From assembly GCF_018474015.1 (NCBI RefSeq), contig NZ_JAHCSG010000008.1, positions 1 to 64,000 of the forward strand: a DNA stretch of 64,000 bases, in the 5' to 3' direction. The number at the start of each line of letters is the position of its first letter. The first letter of the stretch is position 1. The stretch is from Williamsia sp. CHRR-6 (GTDB lineage Bacteria > Actinomycetota > Actinomycetes > Mycobacteriales > Mycobacteriaceae). This document shows, one piece after another, positions 9,284 through 17,864 of this stretch. The notes under the pieces are model-generated. The model did no database searches, was not told the DNA's origin, and saw only the letters and a list, made by a program, of their open reading frames with translations. Both the position numbers and the translations under genes were made by a program.

Positions 9284-9859
9284 ATGATGACGATCCGATG
9301 GATCCTCGCGATGCGATCGCAGTTCCGCCGACCCCGCTCGTCGTTCGGCCACAGCCTGGTCGCTCGCTTCCGGGTCGGCCTGTCCGACCTCGACATGCTT
9401 CGTCACATGACCAACGGCCGGTACCTGTCGATACTGGACGCCGCTCGCATCGACTACATGGCCAGAACCGGCCTGTGGCGGCACCTTCGCCGGCGCCGGT
9501 GGCACCCGGTGGTCGTCGCGCAAACCATCAGTTATCGGCGACCACTGACGCTGGGTGTGCGATACGAGGTCGTCACCACGCCGCTCGGCTTCGACACGCG
9601 AAACGTCTACTACCAACAGACGTTCCGGGTCGAAGCGACCGTTCACGCCCACGCCGTCGTCGCCGTTCGAATTCTCGACTCGCGCGGATCGTCGGTCACC
9701 CCGGATCTCATCCGCGCCCTTCCGGTCACCTTCTCGGTTCCGTCCACACTGCCGCCGTGGGTCGTCTCATGGGTGGCTTCCATGCACACCGCCGCCGACA
9801 CCACGACCAACGCCGGCGCGGACACAACCATCGATTCCCACCTCGGAGGCAGCTCATGA
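9284..9859 (+). CDS. Acyl-CoA thioesterase-like hotdog-fold protein
   Basis: 191 residues. The pattern RFRVGLSDLDMLRHMTNGRY followed by LSILDAARIDYMARTGLW is the 4HBT/THEM6-type hotdog signature (Asp near the TNG motif, conserved HxTN). It probably hydrolyses acyl-CoA or acyl-ACP thioesters, or a related ester. The stop overlaps the ATG of the monooxygenase gene (ATGA). As first intact gene of a five-gene chain it may release or trim the acyl chain handled by the downstream oxidoreductases. Confidence 0.75.
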   Translation: MMTIRWILAMRSQFRRPRSSFGHSLVARFRVGLSDLDMLRHMTNGRYLSILDAARIDYMARTGLWRHLRRRRWHPVVVAQTISYRRPLTLGVRYEVVTTPLGFDTRNVYYQQTFRVEATVHAHAVVAVRILDSRGSSVTPDLIRALPVTFSVPSTLPPWVVSWVASMHTAADTTTNAGADTTIDSHLGGSS

Positions 9860-11376
9860 CGATTCCACCGACAGACCCCACCCCGGAGGCCTCGAACCCA
9901 CCGGTCGCCGACACCGAGCACTACCGTTTGGCGATCGTGGGCTCGGGTTTCGCCGGCATCGGTGCCGCGGTCCGGTTGGCCGATCGCCACGAGGGGAGTG
10001 TGGTGATCTTCGAGCGAGCCGAGACCGTCGGTGGCGTCTGGCGCGACAACACCTACCCCGGGGCTGCGTGCGATGTTCAGAGCGCGCTGTACTCCTTCTC
10101 GTTCGCGCCGAGTTCACGGTGGCGGCACACGTTCGCCCGGCAGGAGGAGATCCGCGCGTACCTCGAACGGGTCGCTCGCGACAACGGGCTCATCCCGCAT
10201 CTGCGTACCAGCTGCGCCGTGACCTCGGTGATCTGGGACGTGCCGAATCTGCGGTGGGTCCTGCACCACGAAGAGGGAGTCGTCACCGCAGACCACGTGG
10301 TGCTCGCCACCGGCGCGCTGGCCGACCCGGTGATTCCGGACATCGCTGATCTGGAGGCCTTCGACGGTCCCGTCTTCCACTCCGCCCGCTGGGATCATTC
10401 CGTCGATCTGTCCGACAAGCGCGTCGCCGTGGTCGGCACCGGGGCGTCGGCCATCCAGTTCGTCCCGCAGATCCAGCCCGTGGTTCGGTCACTGACGCTG
10501 TTCCAGCGCACCGCACCGTGGGTCATGCCGCGCCACGACGCGGCGATCTCGCGAGCGCAGCGCTCGACCGCCGCTCTGCTGCCATGGCTTCAGCGACTGC
10601 GACGCGCCGCGGTGTTCGCCACCCGCGAGGTCAAGCTCGCCGCGTTCCGGCATCCGGCCCTGATGGCCATCGGTGAGAAGGAGGGACGCCACCATCTCGA
10701 GGGGGCGGTCTCGGACCCCGCGCTGCGCGCAAAGCTCACACCGGACTACTCGATGGGCTGCAAGCGAATTCTGCTGTCGGACAACTACTATCCCGCGCTC
10801 TCGCAACCGAACGTATCGGTGCGGACATCTGGGATCGAACGTGCGACGCGCACCGGACTGGTGGACCAGGACGGTGTCACCCACGAGGTCGACGCGGTCA
10901 TTTTCGGCACCGGGTTCGAAACCAAACGCCTACCGTTGACCGACTCGGTGGTCGGACCCGACGGCACTTCGCTGGCCGAGCACTGGGGGGAATCGCCCCG
11001 CGCGTACATGGGCACGTCGGTAGCCGGGTTCCCCAACCTCTACCTCATGCACGGGCCGAACATCGGACTCGGGCACACGTCGGTGATCATGATGTTCGAG
11101 TCCCAACTGCGCTACATCAACAAGGCCATGCGGTGGTGCGCCGAGCGCGCGGTGGCCACCGTCGAACCCACTGTCGACGCCCAGGCCAAGTTCGGCCGGC
11201 TGGTGGACGCGCTCACCGACGGCACGGTCTGGACCAGCGGCGGGTGCACGAGTTGGTATCTCGACGCCACCGGGCGAAACAGCAACCTCTGGCCCGCCAG
11301 CATCTTCGGTTATCGGCGGCGGGCATCGAAGTTCCGAACCACCGACCACCGCACACGCATCGTCAAGGAAGCCTGA
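9856..11376 (+). CDS. Flavin-containing Baeyer-Villiger-type monooxygenase
   Basis: 506 residues. FAD-binding GSGFAGIG at residues 29-36; Baeyer-Villiger fingerprint F-x-G-x-x-x-H-x-x-x-W-D around residue 170 (FDGPVFHSARWD); NADPH-binding VVGTGASAIQF; C-terminal MHGPNIGLGHTSVIMMFESQ. It should insert one oxygen atom next to a ketone using NADPH and O2. The operon resembles in kind the mycobacterial mymA operon (monooxygenase, hydrolase, SDR genes), but gene order and the regulator family differ, so equivalence is only suggested. It starts at 9856 inside the stop of the thioesterase gene. Confidence 0.92.
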   Translation: MTIPPTDPTPEASNPPVADTEHYRLAIVGSGFAGIGAAVRLADRHEGSVVIFERAETVGGVWRDNTYPGAACDVQSALYSFSFAPSSRWRHTFARQEEIRAYLERVARDNGLIPHLRTSCAVTSVIWDVPNLRWVLHHEEGVVTADHVVLATGALADPVIPDIADLEAFDGPVFHSARWDHSVDLSDKRVAVVGTGASAIQFVPQIQPVVRSLTLFQRTAPWVMPRHDAAISRAQRSTAALLPWLQRLRRAAVFATREVKLAAFRHPALMAIGEKEGRHHLEGAVSDPALRAKLTPDYSMGCKRILLSDNYYPALSQPNVSVRTSGIERATRTGLVDQDGVTHEVDAVIFGTGFETKRLPLTDSVVGPDGTSLAEHWGESPRAYMGTSVAGFPNLYLMHGPNIGLGHTSVIMMFESQLRYINKAMRWCAERAVATVEPTVDAQAKFGRLVDALTDGTVWTSGGCTSWYLDATGRNSNLWPASIFGYRRRASKFRTTDHRTRIVKEA

Positions 11377-11381
11377 CCACC

Positions 11382-12239
11382 ATGAGCACATCCATCAACG
11401 GCAAGGTCGTCGTCATCACCGGGGGAGCGTCCGGGATCGGCGCCGCCACCGCTCACGCTGCTGCTGCCAGGGGAGCGCACGTCGTCCTCCTCGACCGGGA
11501 GGATCCGCACGCCGTCGCCGCCACGCTGCCGACGACTCCGGGCAGTCGGCACCTGGGTCTGCGTGCCGATGTCACAGACAGCGCGTCACTGCTTTCTGCC
11601 GTGGAGGCCGTGATCGACCACTACGGCTGCATCGACGTCGTCGTCGCGAATGCCGGCGTGGCCGAGGCCGGGACGGTCGCGGTCAGCGACGTCGAAACCC
11701 TGGCGAGGACGGTCGAGGTCAACCTCACCGGACTGATTCGCACAGTGCACGCCACCCTCGAGCACGTCTGCGCGCAGCGTGGCTACTTCCTTCTGGTGTC
11801 CTCCGCGGCAGCACTGAAGAACGTGCCCGGCGGATCGGCGTACGCGGCGTCGAAGGCGGGTGTGGAAGCGTTCGGCGGTGCTCTTCGGCTCGAGTTGGCG
11901 CACCGCGGCGTCGGTGTCGGGGTTGCCCACCCTGCGTGGATTCGCACCCCGATGTACAGCGCACAGAACTCGATCGACGCTGTCCGTGCCGGCATCGAGA
12001 AGCTGCCCTGGCCGTTCGGCGTGGTCACCGATGTGGGGGAGTGCGCGGACGCCTTCGTCGCGGGTATCGAAGCGCGGAGCAGGAAGATCTACGTGCCCGC
12101 AGCTCTGGCAGCGGTGGACAAGGTTCGCGGCGTGTTCACCGGCAGACTGTGGGACGTGGTGGTGGGCCTGCAGGCATCGGCGACCGTCCCCGCGCTCGAG
12201 CGCGAGATCCGCGCCCTGCGCGCGGAGGCGTCCGCGTGA
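11382..12239 (+). CDS. Short-chain dehydrogenase/reductase (first of two)
   Basis: 285 residues with TGGASGIGAA cofactor loop at the N-terminus, VVANAGVAEAG, and the catalytic Ser-x-Tyr-x-x-x-Lys set in SSAAALKNVPGGSAYAASKA. The ATG at 11382 is five bases after the monooxygenase stop. It probably interconverts an alcohol and a ketone for the adjacent monooxygenase. It is clearly related to the second SDR of the operon (13996-14850), including the PWPFG/PGPFG-V region near the C-terminus. Substrate unknown. Confidence 0.9.
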   Translation: MSTSINGKVVVITGGASGIGAATAHAAAARGAHVVLLDREDPHAVAATLPTTPGSRHLGLRADVTDSASLLSAVEAVIDHYGCIDVVVANAGVAEAGTVAVSDVETLARTVEVNLTGLIRTVHATLEHVCAQRGYFLLVSSAAALKNVPGGSAYAASKAGVEAFGGALRLELAHRGVGVGVAHPAWIRTPMYSAQNSIDAVRAGIEKLPWPFGVVTDVGECADAFVAGIEARSRKIYVPAALAAVDKVRGVFTGRLWDVVVGLQASATVPALEREIRALRAEASA

Positions 12240-13999
12240 GCGGCAGGTGCATCGTTCTCATCCATGGCCTGGCGGGATCGCCACGAACCTGGAGCCGCGT
12301 CCAGCCGCTTCTCGAGCCCACCGCAACGGTGATCACGCCCGACCTCTGTGGTCTCGGCTCGATCGAGGACGACGCTCTGACCGTGGCACGCGCAATCCGC
12401 GCCACCACTGCGGGGCCGGCCACGCTGGTGGGCCACTCCCGCGGCGGATTGGTGGCGACGGCAGTGGCCGAGCTCTATCCCGGCCTGGTCGAGCGATTGG
12501 TCCTGGTGTCTGCACCGCCCACCCTCGCGAGTCGCCTCACCGCGCGGAACCTGTCCGAGCGATTGCTGCGGGTACCGCTCCTCGGGCCCGCCCTGTGGCG
12601 GGTGGTTCCCACCGGTGCCCTCCGTCGCGGGTTGGGTACGGCATTCTCGCCGGATCCTCGAGTGCCGCAGTTCGCGGTCGACGACCTCGCGCGTACGGGG
12701 CACCGGAACTTCATCACCGCCGGCGACGGCATCGAGCACTACCTGGAGGCAGCGCCACTCGACGAGCGTGTGGTGGGGCTGCGATGCCCGATCGACGTGG
12801 TGTACGGACTCGAGGACGGGCGCGTCGACGCTGCCGCCATGGCGCGCTGCGCCGCCCGTGACGGTGTTCGCGCCTTCCCCCTGGCCCACGAAGGTCACGG
12901 CGCACCATGGACATCGGCGGGCATCGTCGCCGACATCGTGGCCGGGCATCGCCCGCCGACCTCGGCGATCACGCCCGTCCGCCGCGCCGACCCGGTTCTC
13001 GATCCTCGTCCGTGGCGTCCGCCGCCGATACCCGAACGCGCACACCGAACTGCGAGCGGTGAGCCACTGGCATCGCTTCGTCGGATCGAACTCCCCGGAC
13101 GGGGGCCGGAGGATGTGCGCGTCGATTCGCAGGGACGCATCATCACCGGAATCGAGGACGGCCGCATCCTGCGGGTCACACTCGATTCGTCTCCGGCGGT
13201 GGAGACGCTGGCCGACACCGGTGGTCGACCCCTGGGCATTGCGATCGTCGACGATCGCACGCTGCTGGTCTGCGACAGCCGCCGCGGGTTGCTGAAGGTG
13301 GACATCGATTCCGGTGCGGTCACCGTCCTGGTCGACAGTGTCGACGGGCACCACCTGAACTTCGCCTCCAACGTGGTTCGAGGCGAGTCGGGGCGGATCT
13401 ACTTCACGGCGTCGACCACACGCTTCGACTTCGAGGACTACCTCGCCGATCTGCTCGAGCACTCCGGTACCGGTCGAGTGCTGGCACTCGAGCCGAACGG
13501 TGCTGTGCGCACCCTCGTCGACGGCATAGCGTTCGCGAACGGCCTGTCGGTCTCGCGGGACGAGAGCCTGATCACGGTGGCCGAGACCGGCGACTTCCGC
13601 CTGGCGCGGTACCGGGTCAACGGTTCGGACGTGGTGGCGACGACACCGCTCGTGGACAACCTGCCGGGCTTCCCCGACAACATCTCCGACGAGGGCGACC
13701 TGACGTGGATCTCGCTGGCCAACCCTCGTGACCGTCTGTTCGATGTTGCCGCGCGGCTACCTACGTTCGTGCGTCGGCGCGCCTACTCGGTGCCACCGTC
13801 GCTGCGGGCATGGACCGCGACCACCTGGGTCATGGCAGTCGACCGCGACGGAACGGTGGTCCACGATCTTCAGGAAAGCTCGGAAAGTTTCTCGATGGTG
13901 ACCTCCGTGGTGAGCACCGGCTCGCACCTGGTGCTGGGAAGCATCACCGAGTCCGCACTGGCCGTGATCGATCACCCCTCTCGGAAAGGAGCGCGATGA
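12236..13999 (+). CDS. Alpha/beta-hydrolase fused to an SMP-30/strictosidine-synthase-like propeller
   Basis: 587 residues starting with a GTG that overlaps the preceding stop (GTGA). Residues 1-240 form an alpha/beta hydrolase: oxyanion LIHGLAGSP, nucleophile elbow LVGHSRGG, and a late histidine in AHEGHGAPW. A proline-rich linker (DPRPWRPPPIPE) leads to residues 275-587, a six-bladed SMP-30/gluconolactonase or strictosidine-synthase-like domain (GPEDVRVDSQGRIITGIEDG, LNFASNVVRGESGRIYFTAS, NGLSVSRDESLITVAETGDF, LPGFPDNISDEGDLTWIS). Two ester/lactone hydrolase folds in one chain suit opening of a lactone made by the Baeyer-Villiger enzyme. Both halves look intact. Confidence 0.88.
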   Translation: MSGRCIVLIHGLAGSPRTWSRVQPLLEPTATVITPDLCGLGSIEDDALTVARAIRATTAGPATLVGHSRGGLVATAVAELYPGLVERLVLVSAPPTLASRLTARNLSERLLRVPLLGPALWRVVPTGALRRGLGTAFSPDPRVPQFAVDDLARTGHRNFITAGDGIEHYLEAAPLDERVVGLRCPIDVVYGLEDGRVDAAAMARCAARDGVRAFPLAHEGHGAPWTSAGIVADIVAGHRPPTSAITPVRRADPVLDPRPWRPPPIPERAHRTASGEPLASLRRIELPGRGPEDVRVDSQGRIITGIEDGRILRVTLDSSPAVETLADTGGRPLGIAIVDDRTLLVCDSRRGLLKVDIDSGAVTVLVDSVDGHHLNFASNVVRGESGRIYFTASTTRFDFEDYLADLLEHSGTGRVLALEPNGAVRTLVDGIAFANGLSVSRDESLITVAETGDFRLARYRVNGSDVVATTPLVDNLPGFPDNISDEGDLTWISLANPRDRLFDVAARLPTFVRRRAYSVPPSLRAWTATTWVMAVDRDGTVVHDLQESSESFSMVTSVVSTGSHLVLGSITESALAVIDHPSRKGAR

Positions 14000-14850
14000 C
14001 CGTCTCTGCACTCGACCGCAAGGTCGTACTGATCACCGGAGGTGGTGGGGGACTGGGGTCGGCCACTGCCGTCGAGTGCGCCGCCAGGGGCGCCCGCGTG
14101 GTGCTGCTCGATCGGGACGCCGCGGCTCTCGCACGAGCCGCCGAGACCATCGGCGCTGCTGCCACCACCTACGTCCTCGACGTCACCGACGCGCGCGCAT
14201 GCGCCGACGTGGTGGCGCGGGTGGTCGGCGAGTTCGGCCGCATCGACATCGTCTGGGCCAATGCCGGTGTCTCGGTGTTCGGGCCGGTCGATCTCCTGGA
14301 CGACCGTGCGTGGCAACAGGTGAACGAGGTCAACCTCATCGGTGCCCACAACATTGTTCGGGCAGCGCTGCCGGCCGTGATCGAATCCCGCGGCTACGTG
14401 GCGATGACGTGTTCGTGGGCCTCGTTCGCGCATCAGCCCGGTCACACGGCCTACGCCGCGGCCAAGGCAGGCCTCGAGGCCTTCGCCAACTCGCTTCGGA
14501 CCGAACTGGCCGGCACCGGGGTGGAGGTCGGTTCCTACCATCCCGGGTGGATCGACACCACGATGGTGACCTCGAAGCTGGGTCAGCAGGCGTTCGCCGC
14601 ACTCCTGCAGTCCCTGCCCGGCCCGTTCGGCTCGGTCAGCACCACGGCCGCCATCGTGCCGCACTTGACGCGCGCACTCGAATCTCGCTCGCGTCGAATG
14701 ATCCACCCTCGAGCCGGATGGGTGCTGCTCCTGGCAAGAACTGCCCTTCCCACCCGACTTCTCACACGCCGCAGCAGAATGGTGGCGCCGACGATCCGCC
14801 GACTCAGCACCCGCGAAGCAGGAGCCCCAGCCATGACACCGCAAGAGTGA
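13996..14850 (+). CDS. Short-chain dehydrogenase/reductase (second of two)
   Basis: 284 residues. TGGGGGLGSATA loop, VWANAGVSVFG, and catalytic SWASFAHQPGHTAYAAAKA. ATG 13996 overlaps the previous stop (ATGA) and has a strong ribosome binding site GGAAAGGA at 13983-13990. A basic C-terminal tail (LPTRLLTRRSRMVAPTIRRL) extends past the usual SDR core. With the first SDR it completes the oxidation/reduction steps of the operon; substrate unknown. Confidence 0.9.
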   Translation: MTVSALDRKVVLITGGGGGLGSATAVECAARGARVVLLDRDAAALARAAETIGAAATTYVLDVTDARACADVVARVVGEFGRIDIVWANAGVSVFGPVDLLDDRAWQQVNEVNLIGAHNIVRAALPAVIESRGYVAMTCSWASFAHQPGHTAYAAAKAGLEAFANSLRTELAGTGVEVGSYHPGWIDTTMVTSKLGQQAFAALLQSLPGPFGSVSTTAAIVPHLTRALESRSRRMIHPRAGWVLLLARTALPTRLLTRRSRMVAPTIRRLSTREAGAPAMTPQE

Positions 14851-14860
14851 CACCGGGTAC

Positions 14861-16031
14861 GTGAGACTGACCGATGATGACGACCCGCAGCAGCGGGAGA
14901 TGACGGCGGCGACACGAATCGCCTCCTTGCTCGACGGTATCGACGCTGAGATCGACACGCTCGCCGCCGACCTCACGTCGCTGTACCGGGAACGGATACC
15001 CGTGTACGCACTGGTCGCGCGTGACGACATCGAACGCAACACACGCGCGGTTCTCGACATCGTGGTCCGCCAGGTCCGCAGCGACAGCCCACGGATCAAC
15101 GAATCGGAGCTGGCAATGCTGGCCCGCCGGTGGTCCGCCCAGCAGATTCCACTGGAGTTCGTCGCGCACAGCATTCAGGTGGGAGCCCGCAGGCTGGCCA
15201 CGGTCATCCGAGCCAGGGCGGCCGAGCGTGGATTCTCCAGCGCGGTGATCGACGACCTGCAGGACATCATGTGGCACTGGGCCACGTCCTACGCCGCGGT
15301 GATCAACTCGGTCCTGCAGGAGAACGCTGTGTCCACGGCGGCACGGCGCAGCACCTTCATGCGACGGCTGATCGAGCGAGCCCACCCGTCCTTGTCTCTG
15401 CCCGCAGTGTTGGCCGAGAACGGGATAGACGCCGACCGGACGTACCACGTCGCAGTGGCCGACGCGGAGGATCCCGACTTCACCTCCGAGGTCCTGGCGC
15501 GCCTGCGAGTGCGATGCGGGCTCGCAGGCGCGCCGGTGTTCGACGCCGTCGTCGACGCGTGCGTCGTCGCACTCCTACCGACGGTCCCCGCCGACCTCGA
15601 GGTGAGTGCCCTCGTTGCAGTCGGACCGCCGACGCCGCCGTCGGACATCGGGGCCTCGTATCGACAGGCCCGGCGGACACTCGAGATCGCACAGCGCTTC
15701 GGCCGTCGGGGAGTGTTGAGTCCAGCCGATCTGGGCACTTCCACTTCTCGTCGCCGATGACGACGCGGCATCGGCGGTCGCCGATGCCCGTCTGGCACCG
15801 CTGCGCGAACGAGGTGACGGCGGCCGCGAAATCATGGAGACCGTCAAGGCGTTCCTGGTTCACAACCGGCGGATCGACGAGACCGCTCGGGCACTGTTCC
15901 TGCACCGCAACACCGTGCGCAATCGCGTTGCTCGATTCGGTGCGCTCACCGGGCTCGACCTCGAGGTCACCGACGATCTGGTGTTGACGTGGTGGATGCT
16001 CGGGAGAGAGCTCGATTCGGGAGACGGCTGA
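14861..16031 (+). pseudogene. PucR/CdaR-family transcriptional regulator, frameshifted
   Basis: From a GTG at 14861 about 290 residues read as a PucR-type regulator: an N-terminal helical sensory region (ELAMLARRWSAQQIPLEFVA...) and a GGDEF-like middle domain (ARRTLEIAQRFGRRGVLSPADLG). At about 15737 one base must be skipped to continue as LPLLVADDDAASAV and then the C-terminal HTH_30 domain (KAFLVHNRRIDETARALFLH, RNTVRNRVARFGALTGLDLE) ending at 16031. As written, the product lacks its DNA-binding domain. It lies 10 bp after the operon and was probably its regulator. A sequencing error cannot be excluded. Confidence 0.85.
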
Positions 16032-16080
16032 GCGTGGCGAGGTTTGGGGCAGGGGTAGGGGTAGGCCACAAGAGGCCTCG

Positions 16081-16500
16081 TCAGCCGAACCAGGCGTTGA
16101 TCCAGCGTCGATCCTCAGGCATGAGCGCCGCCTCGATCGCGCTGTCGAAGGTCACCAGCTGTACGCCGTGTGACGCGGCCAGATTGACGAGCTGGAGATC
16201 TGTGACCTGCCGACGGCCCATCAGTACGCGGGTGTCGATTGCCGGTGCGGCCAGCGAGGCGGCGTCGGCGAGGAAGCTCCACCCCGGCACCTGACGTATT
16301 GCCGCCAGCTGCCCGAGCGCCTCGCCGCCGCTGACCTTCCGCCCAACAACCTGCTCGGTCAACAGCAGTCGGAGCAGACCCGATTCGGTGGACGGACACG
16401 TGCTCCAGGCATCGAGCTCGGCGAACTTGTCATGCGCAACCGCGTGATGGACATGCTGGTCCCAGGTCAGAGCGAGGAGGACGTTGACGTCAAGCAACAT
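16081..16500 (-). CDS. vapC: PIN-domain toxin VapC
   Basis: 139 residues from ATG 16500 (MLLDVNVLLALTWDQHVHH). PIN acidic residues are visible: Asp4 and Asn6 in LLDVNVLL, a Glu in CPSTESGLLRLL, and Asp residues in RRQVTDLQLVNLAASHG and LVTFDSAIEAAL. The family are Mg-dependent ribonucleases that cleave tRNA or rRNA. The start overlaps the stop of the VapB remnant (ATGTTGCTTGA), the standard VapBC coupling, but the antitoxin is truncated. Confidence 0.85.
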   Translation of the reverse strand: MLLDVNVLLALTWDQHVHHAVAHDKFAELDAWSTCPSTESGLLRLLLTEQVVGRKVSGGEALGQLAAIRQVPGWSFLADAASLAAPAIDTRVLMGRRQVTDLQLVNLAASHGVQLVTFDSAIEAALMPEDRRWINAWFG

Positions 16501-16590
16501 CGCCTGCGTCCGGCTCGTCATCGAGGTACGCAGCAACCACTTCGTCGGTCACGGGGCGTCCGGGGACTCCGGGCAACGCAAACGCCGAAG
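16490..16590 (-). pseudogene. vapB: VapB antitoxin, C-terminal remnant
   Basis: Directly upstream of and overlapping vapC, the frame ends FALPGVPGRPVTDEVVAAYL plus DDEPDAGDVA. This matches the C-terminal segment typical of mycobacterial VapB proteins, where a G-R-P-V-T-x-E-x-V motif is followed by an acidic tail. Upstream of about 16590 the homology ends, a stop follows in frame, and no ribbon-helix-helix DNA-binding domain or start codon is present. The remaining piece corresponds to the toxin-wrapping tail only, but with no start codon it may not be made. Confidence 0.6.
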
Positions 16591-16869
16591 CAGAACGGGC
16601 ACGTACGCAACAGCACACCAACCTGATCGCAGACTTCTACACGCAAGCACAAACCAGCCTTGACGACCTGCTCGAGGACGCCGTCGAGCACGCCCGCGAC
16701 GCCGCGCCCGACGTCGGCCGGTTCGATCGCGACCGGTGCTTCGGACTCGCCCTCGGACCCGCACACGTCACCTTCGACGTCTGGACATGGACCGCTGCCG
16801 TCACCCGCGAACACTTCACCGGAACACATGTCCTGTGCGCCGGCGGCGTACGAATGTCGGTTCCGGTCG
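16571..16869 (+). pseudogene. Unidentified coding remnant cut by IS21 end
   Basis: A plus-strand open frame with good codon usage reads NAEAERARTQQHTNLIADFY, then a helical stretch, then RCFGLALGPAHVTFDVWTW and REHFTGTHVLCAGG. It has no start codon, its left side abuts the VapB remnant, and its right side is interrupted at about 16855 where the IS21 end begins. I do not recognise the family. It is best read as a middle or C-terminal fragment of a lost gene. Confidence 0.45.
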
Positions 16870-17574
16870 AAAATTGAGCATGTAGTCCGGTCGAAAAGTG
16901 AGCACTTGTCGAGACGATCGAGGAGTGATCACGATGGAGGACTGGGCAATGATTCGTCGGTTATTTGGCACGGAGGGGGTGTCGAAGGCGCAGATCGCGC
17001 GGCAGTTGGGGGTGTCGCGCAACACGGTGGCCAGGGCGTTGGCCTCCTCGGAGCCGCCGCGGCATGAGCGGGCGCGTGCCACGGATTCGGCGTGGTCTGC
17101 CGCCGAGCCGGCGGTGCGGGGGTTGTTGTCGAGGTATCCGGCGATGCCGGCGACGGTGATCGCGCAGCGGATCGGCTGGCCGGGAGGCCGGTCGTGGTTC
17201 GCGGAGAACGTGGCCCGGATACGTCCGGAGTACGCCCCTGCCGACCCCGCGGACCGGCTGGTGCATCTTCCGGGGGGCAGGTGCAGTGCGATCTGATGTT
17301 CCCGGGCCCGTTGGTCCCTGATCACCACGGGAGGTTGGCGTCGTTTCCGGTGTTGGTGATGGTCGCGACGTATTCACGGTTCATCGCCGCGATGATGTTG
17401 CCCTCGCGGGTGACGGGGGATCTGTTGGCCGGGATGTGGCTGCTGATCTCCGAATCGGTCGGCGCGGTCCCGCGAACATTGTTGTGGGACAACGAGGCCG
17501 GTATCGGCCGGCGGGGGAAGCTCGCGGTGGGGGTGTCGGGGTTCTGCGGCACCCTGGCCACCAGGTTGATATGA
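16855..17574 (+). mobile_element. IS21-family element, 5' remnant
   Basis: The left end starts TGTCGG and contains two direct copies of a 19-bp terminal repeat, TCCGGTCGAAAATTGAGCA at about 16861 and TCCGGTCGAAAAGTGAGCA at about 16886, as expected for IS21 multiple transposase binding sites. Only the first ~210 codons of istA remain; the rest of istA, istB and the right end are absent. Confidence 0.8.
16934..17574 (+). pseudogene. istA: IS21-family transposase IstA, truncated and frameshifted
   Basis: Starts MEDWAMIRRLFGTEGVSKAQ followed by IARQLGVSRNTVARALAS, the IstA helix-turn-helix. One G is missing from the G-run at about 17272-17277; after it the frame continues GGQVQCDLMFPGPLVPDHHG and ISESVGAVPRTLLWDNEAGI, the beginning of the rve catalytic core. 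The sequence ends abruptly after CGTLATRLI. The last catalytic residue is missing, so it cannot transpose. Confidence 0.85.
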
Positions 17575-17678
17575 CCACCGCACGCCAAGATGCGCGGCTG
17601 CAGTACCGCTGCGCCGTACCGCGTTTCCATCTCGACGCCACCTGGCTGGGAGTGACCATCGTGGAAGGCGATGTCTGA
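17575..17678 (+). other. Short open remnant between IS21 piece and repeat array
   Basis: A 35-codon open frame from an ATG at about 17572 ends RFHLDATWLGVTIVEGDV. It could be the C-terminus of a gene otherwise lost. No family recognised, and it may be chance. Confidence 0.25.
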
Positions 17679-17831
17679 TCGGGGCACGGTCGACGCCTCA
17701 TTTCGGCACGGTCGACGCCCCATTTCGGCACGCTCGACGGCTCATTTCGGCACGGTGGACGCCTTATTTCGGCACGCTCGACGGCTCATTTCGGCACGCT
17801 GGACGCCACATTTGGGCACGGTCGACGGGGT
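17678..17831 (-). repeat. 22-bp tandem repeat array, locus C (7 units)
   Basis: Seven 22-bp units with core TTCGGCACGGTCGACG or TTCGGCACGCTCGACG (two units have TGGACG), separated by five- to six-base tails ending in AT. Same orientation as locus B and inverted relative to locus A. It lies between the decayed island and the glutathione peroxidase gene, whose start is 34 bp downstream. Confidence 0.9.
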
Positions 17832-17864
17832 CGGAGAGCGGTGGGGATGGCTACCCTGGGCGAT

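Noticed and set aside
12089-13462. 457-codon minus-strand frame across the hydrolase/SMP-30 gene
   Set aside because: Arg/His/Gln-rich shadow with no recognisable domain; the plus strand has both hydrolase motifs and overlapping operon starts.
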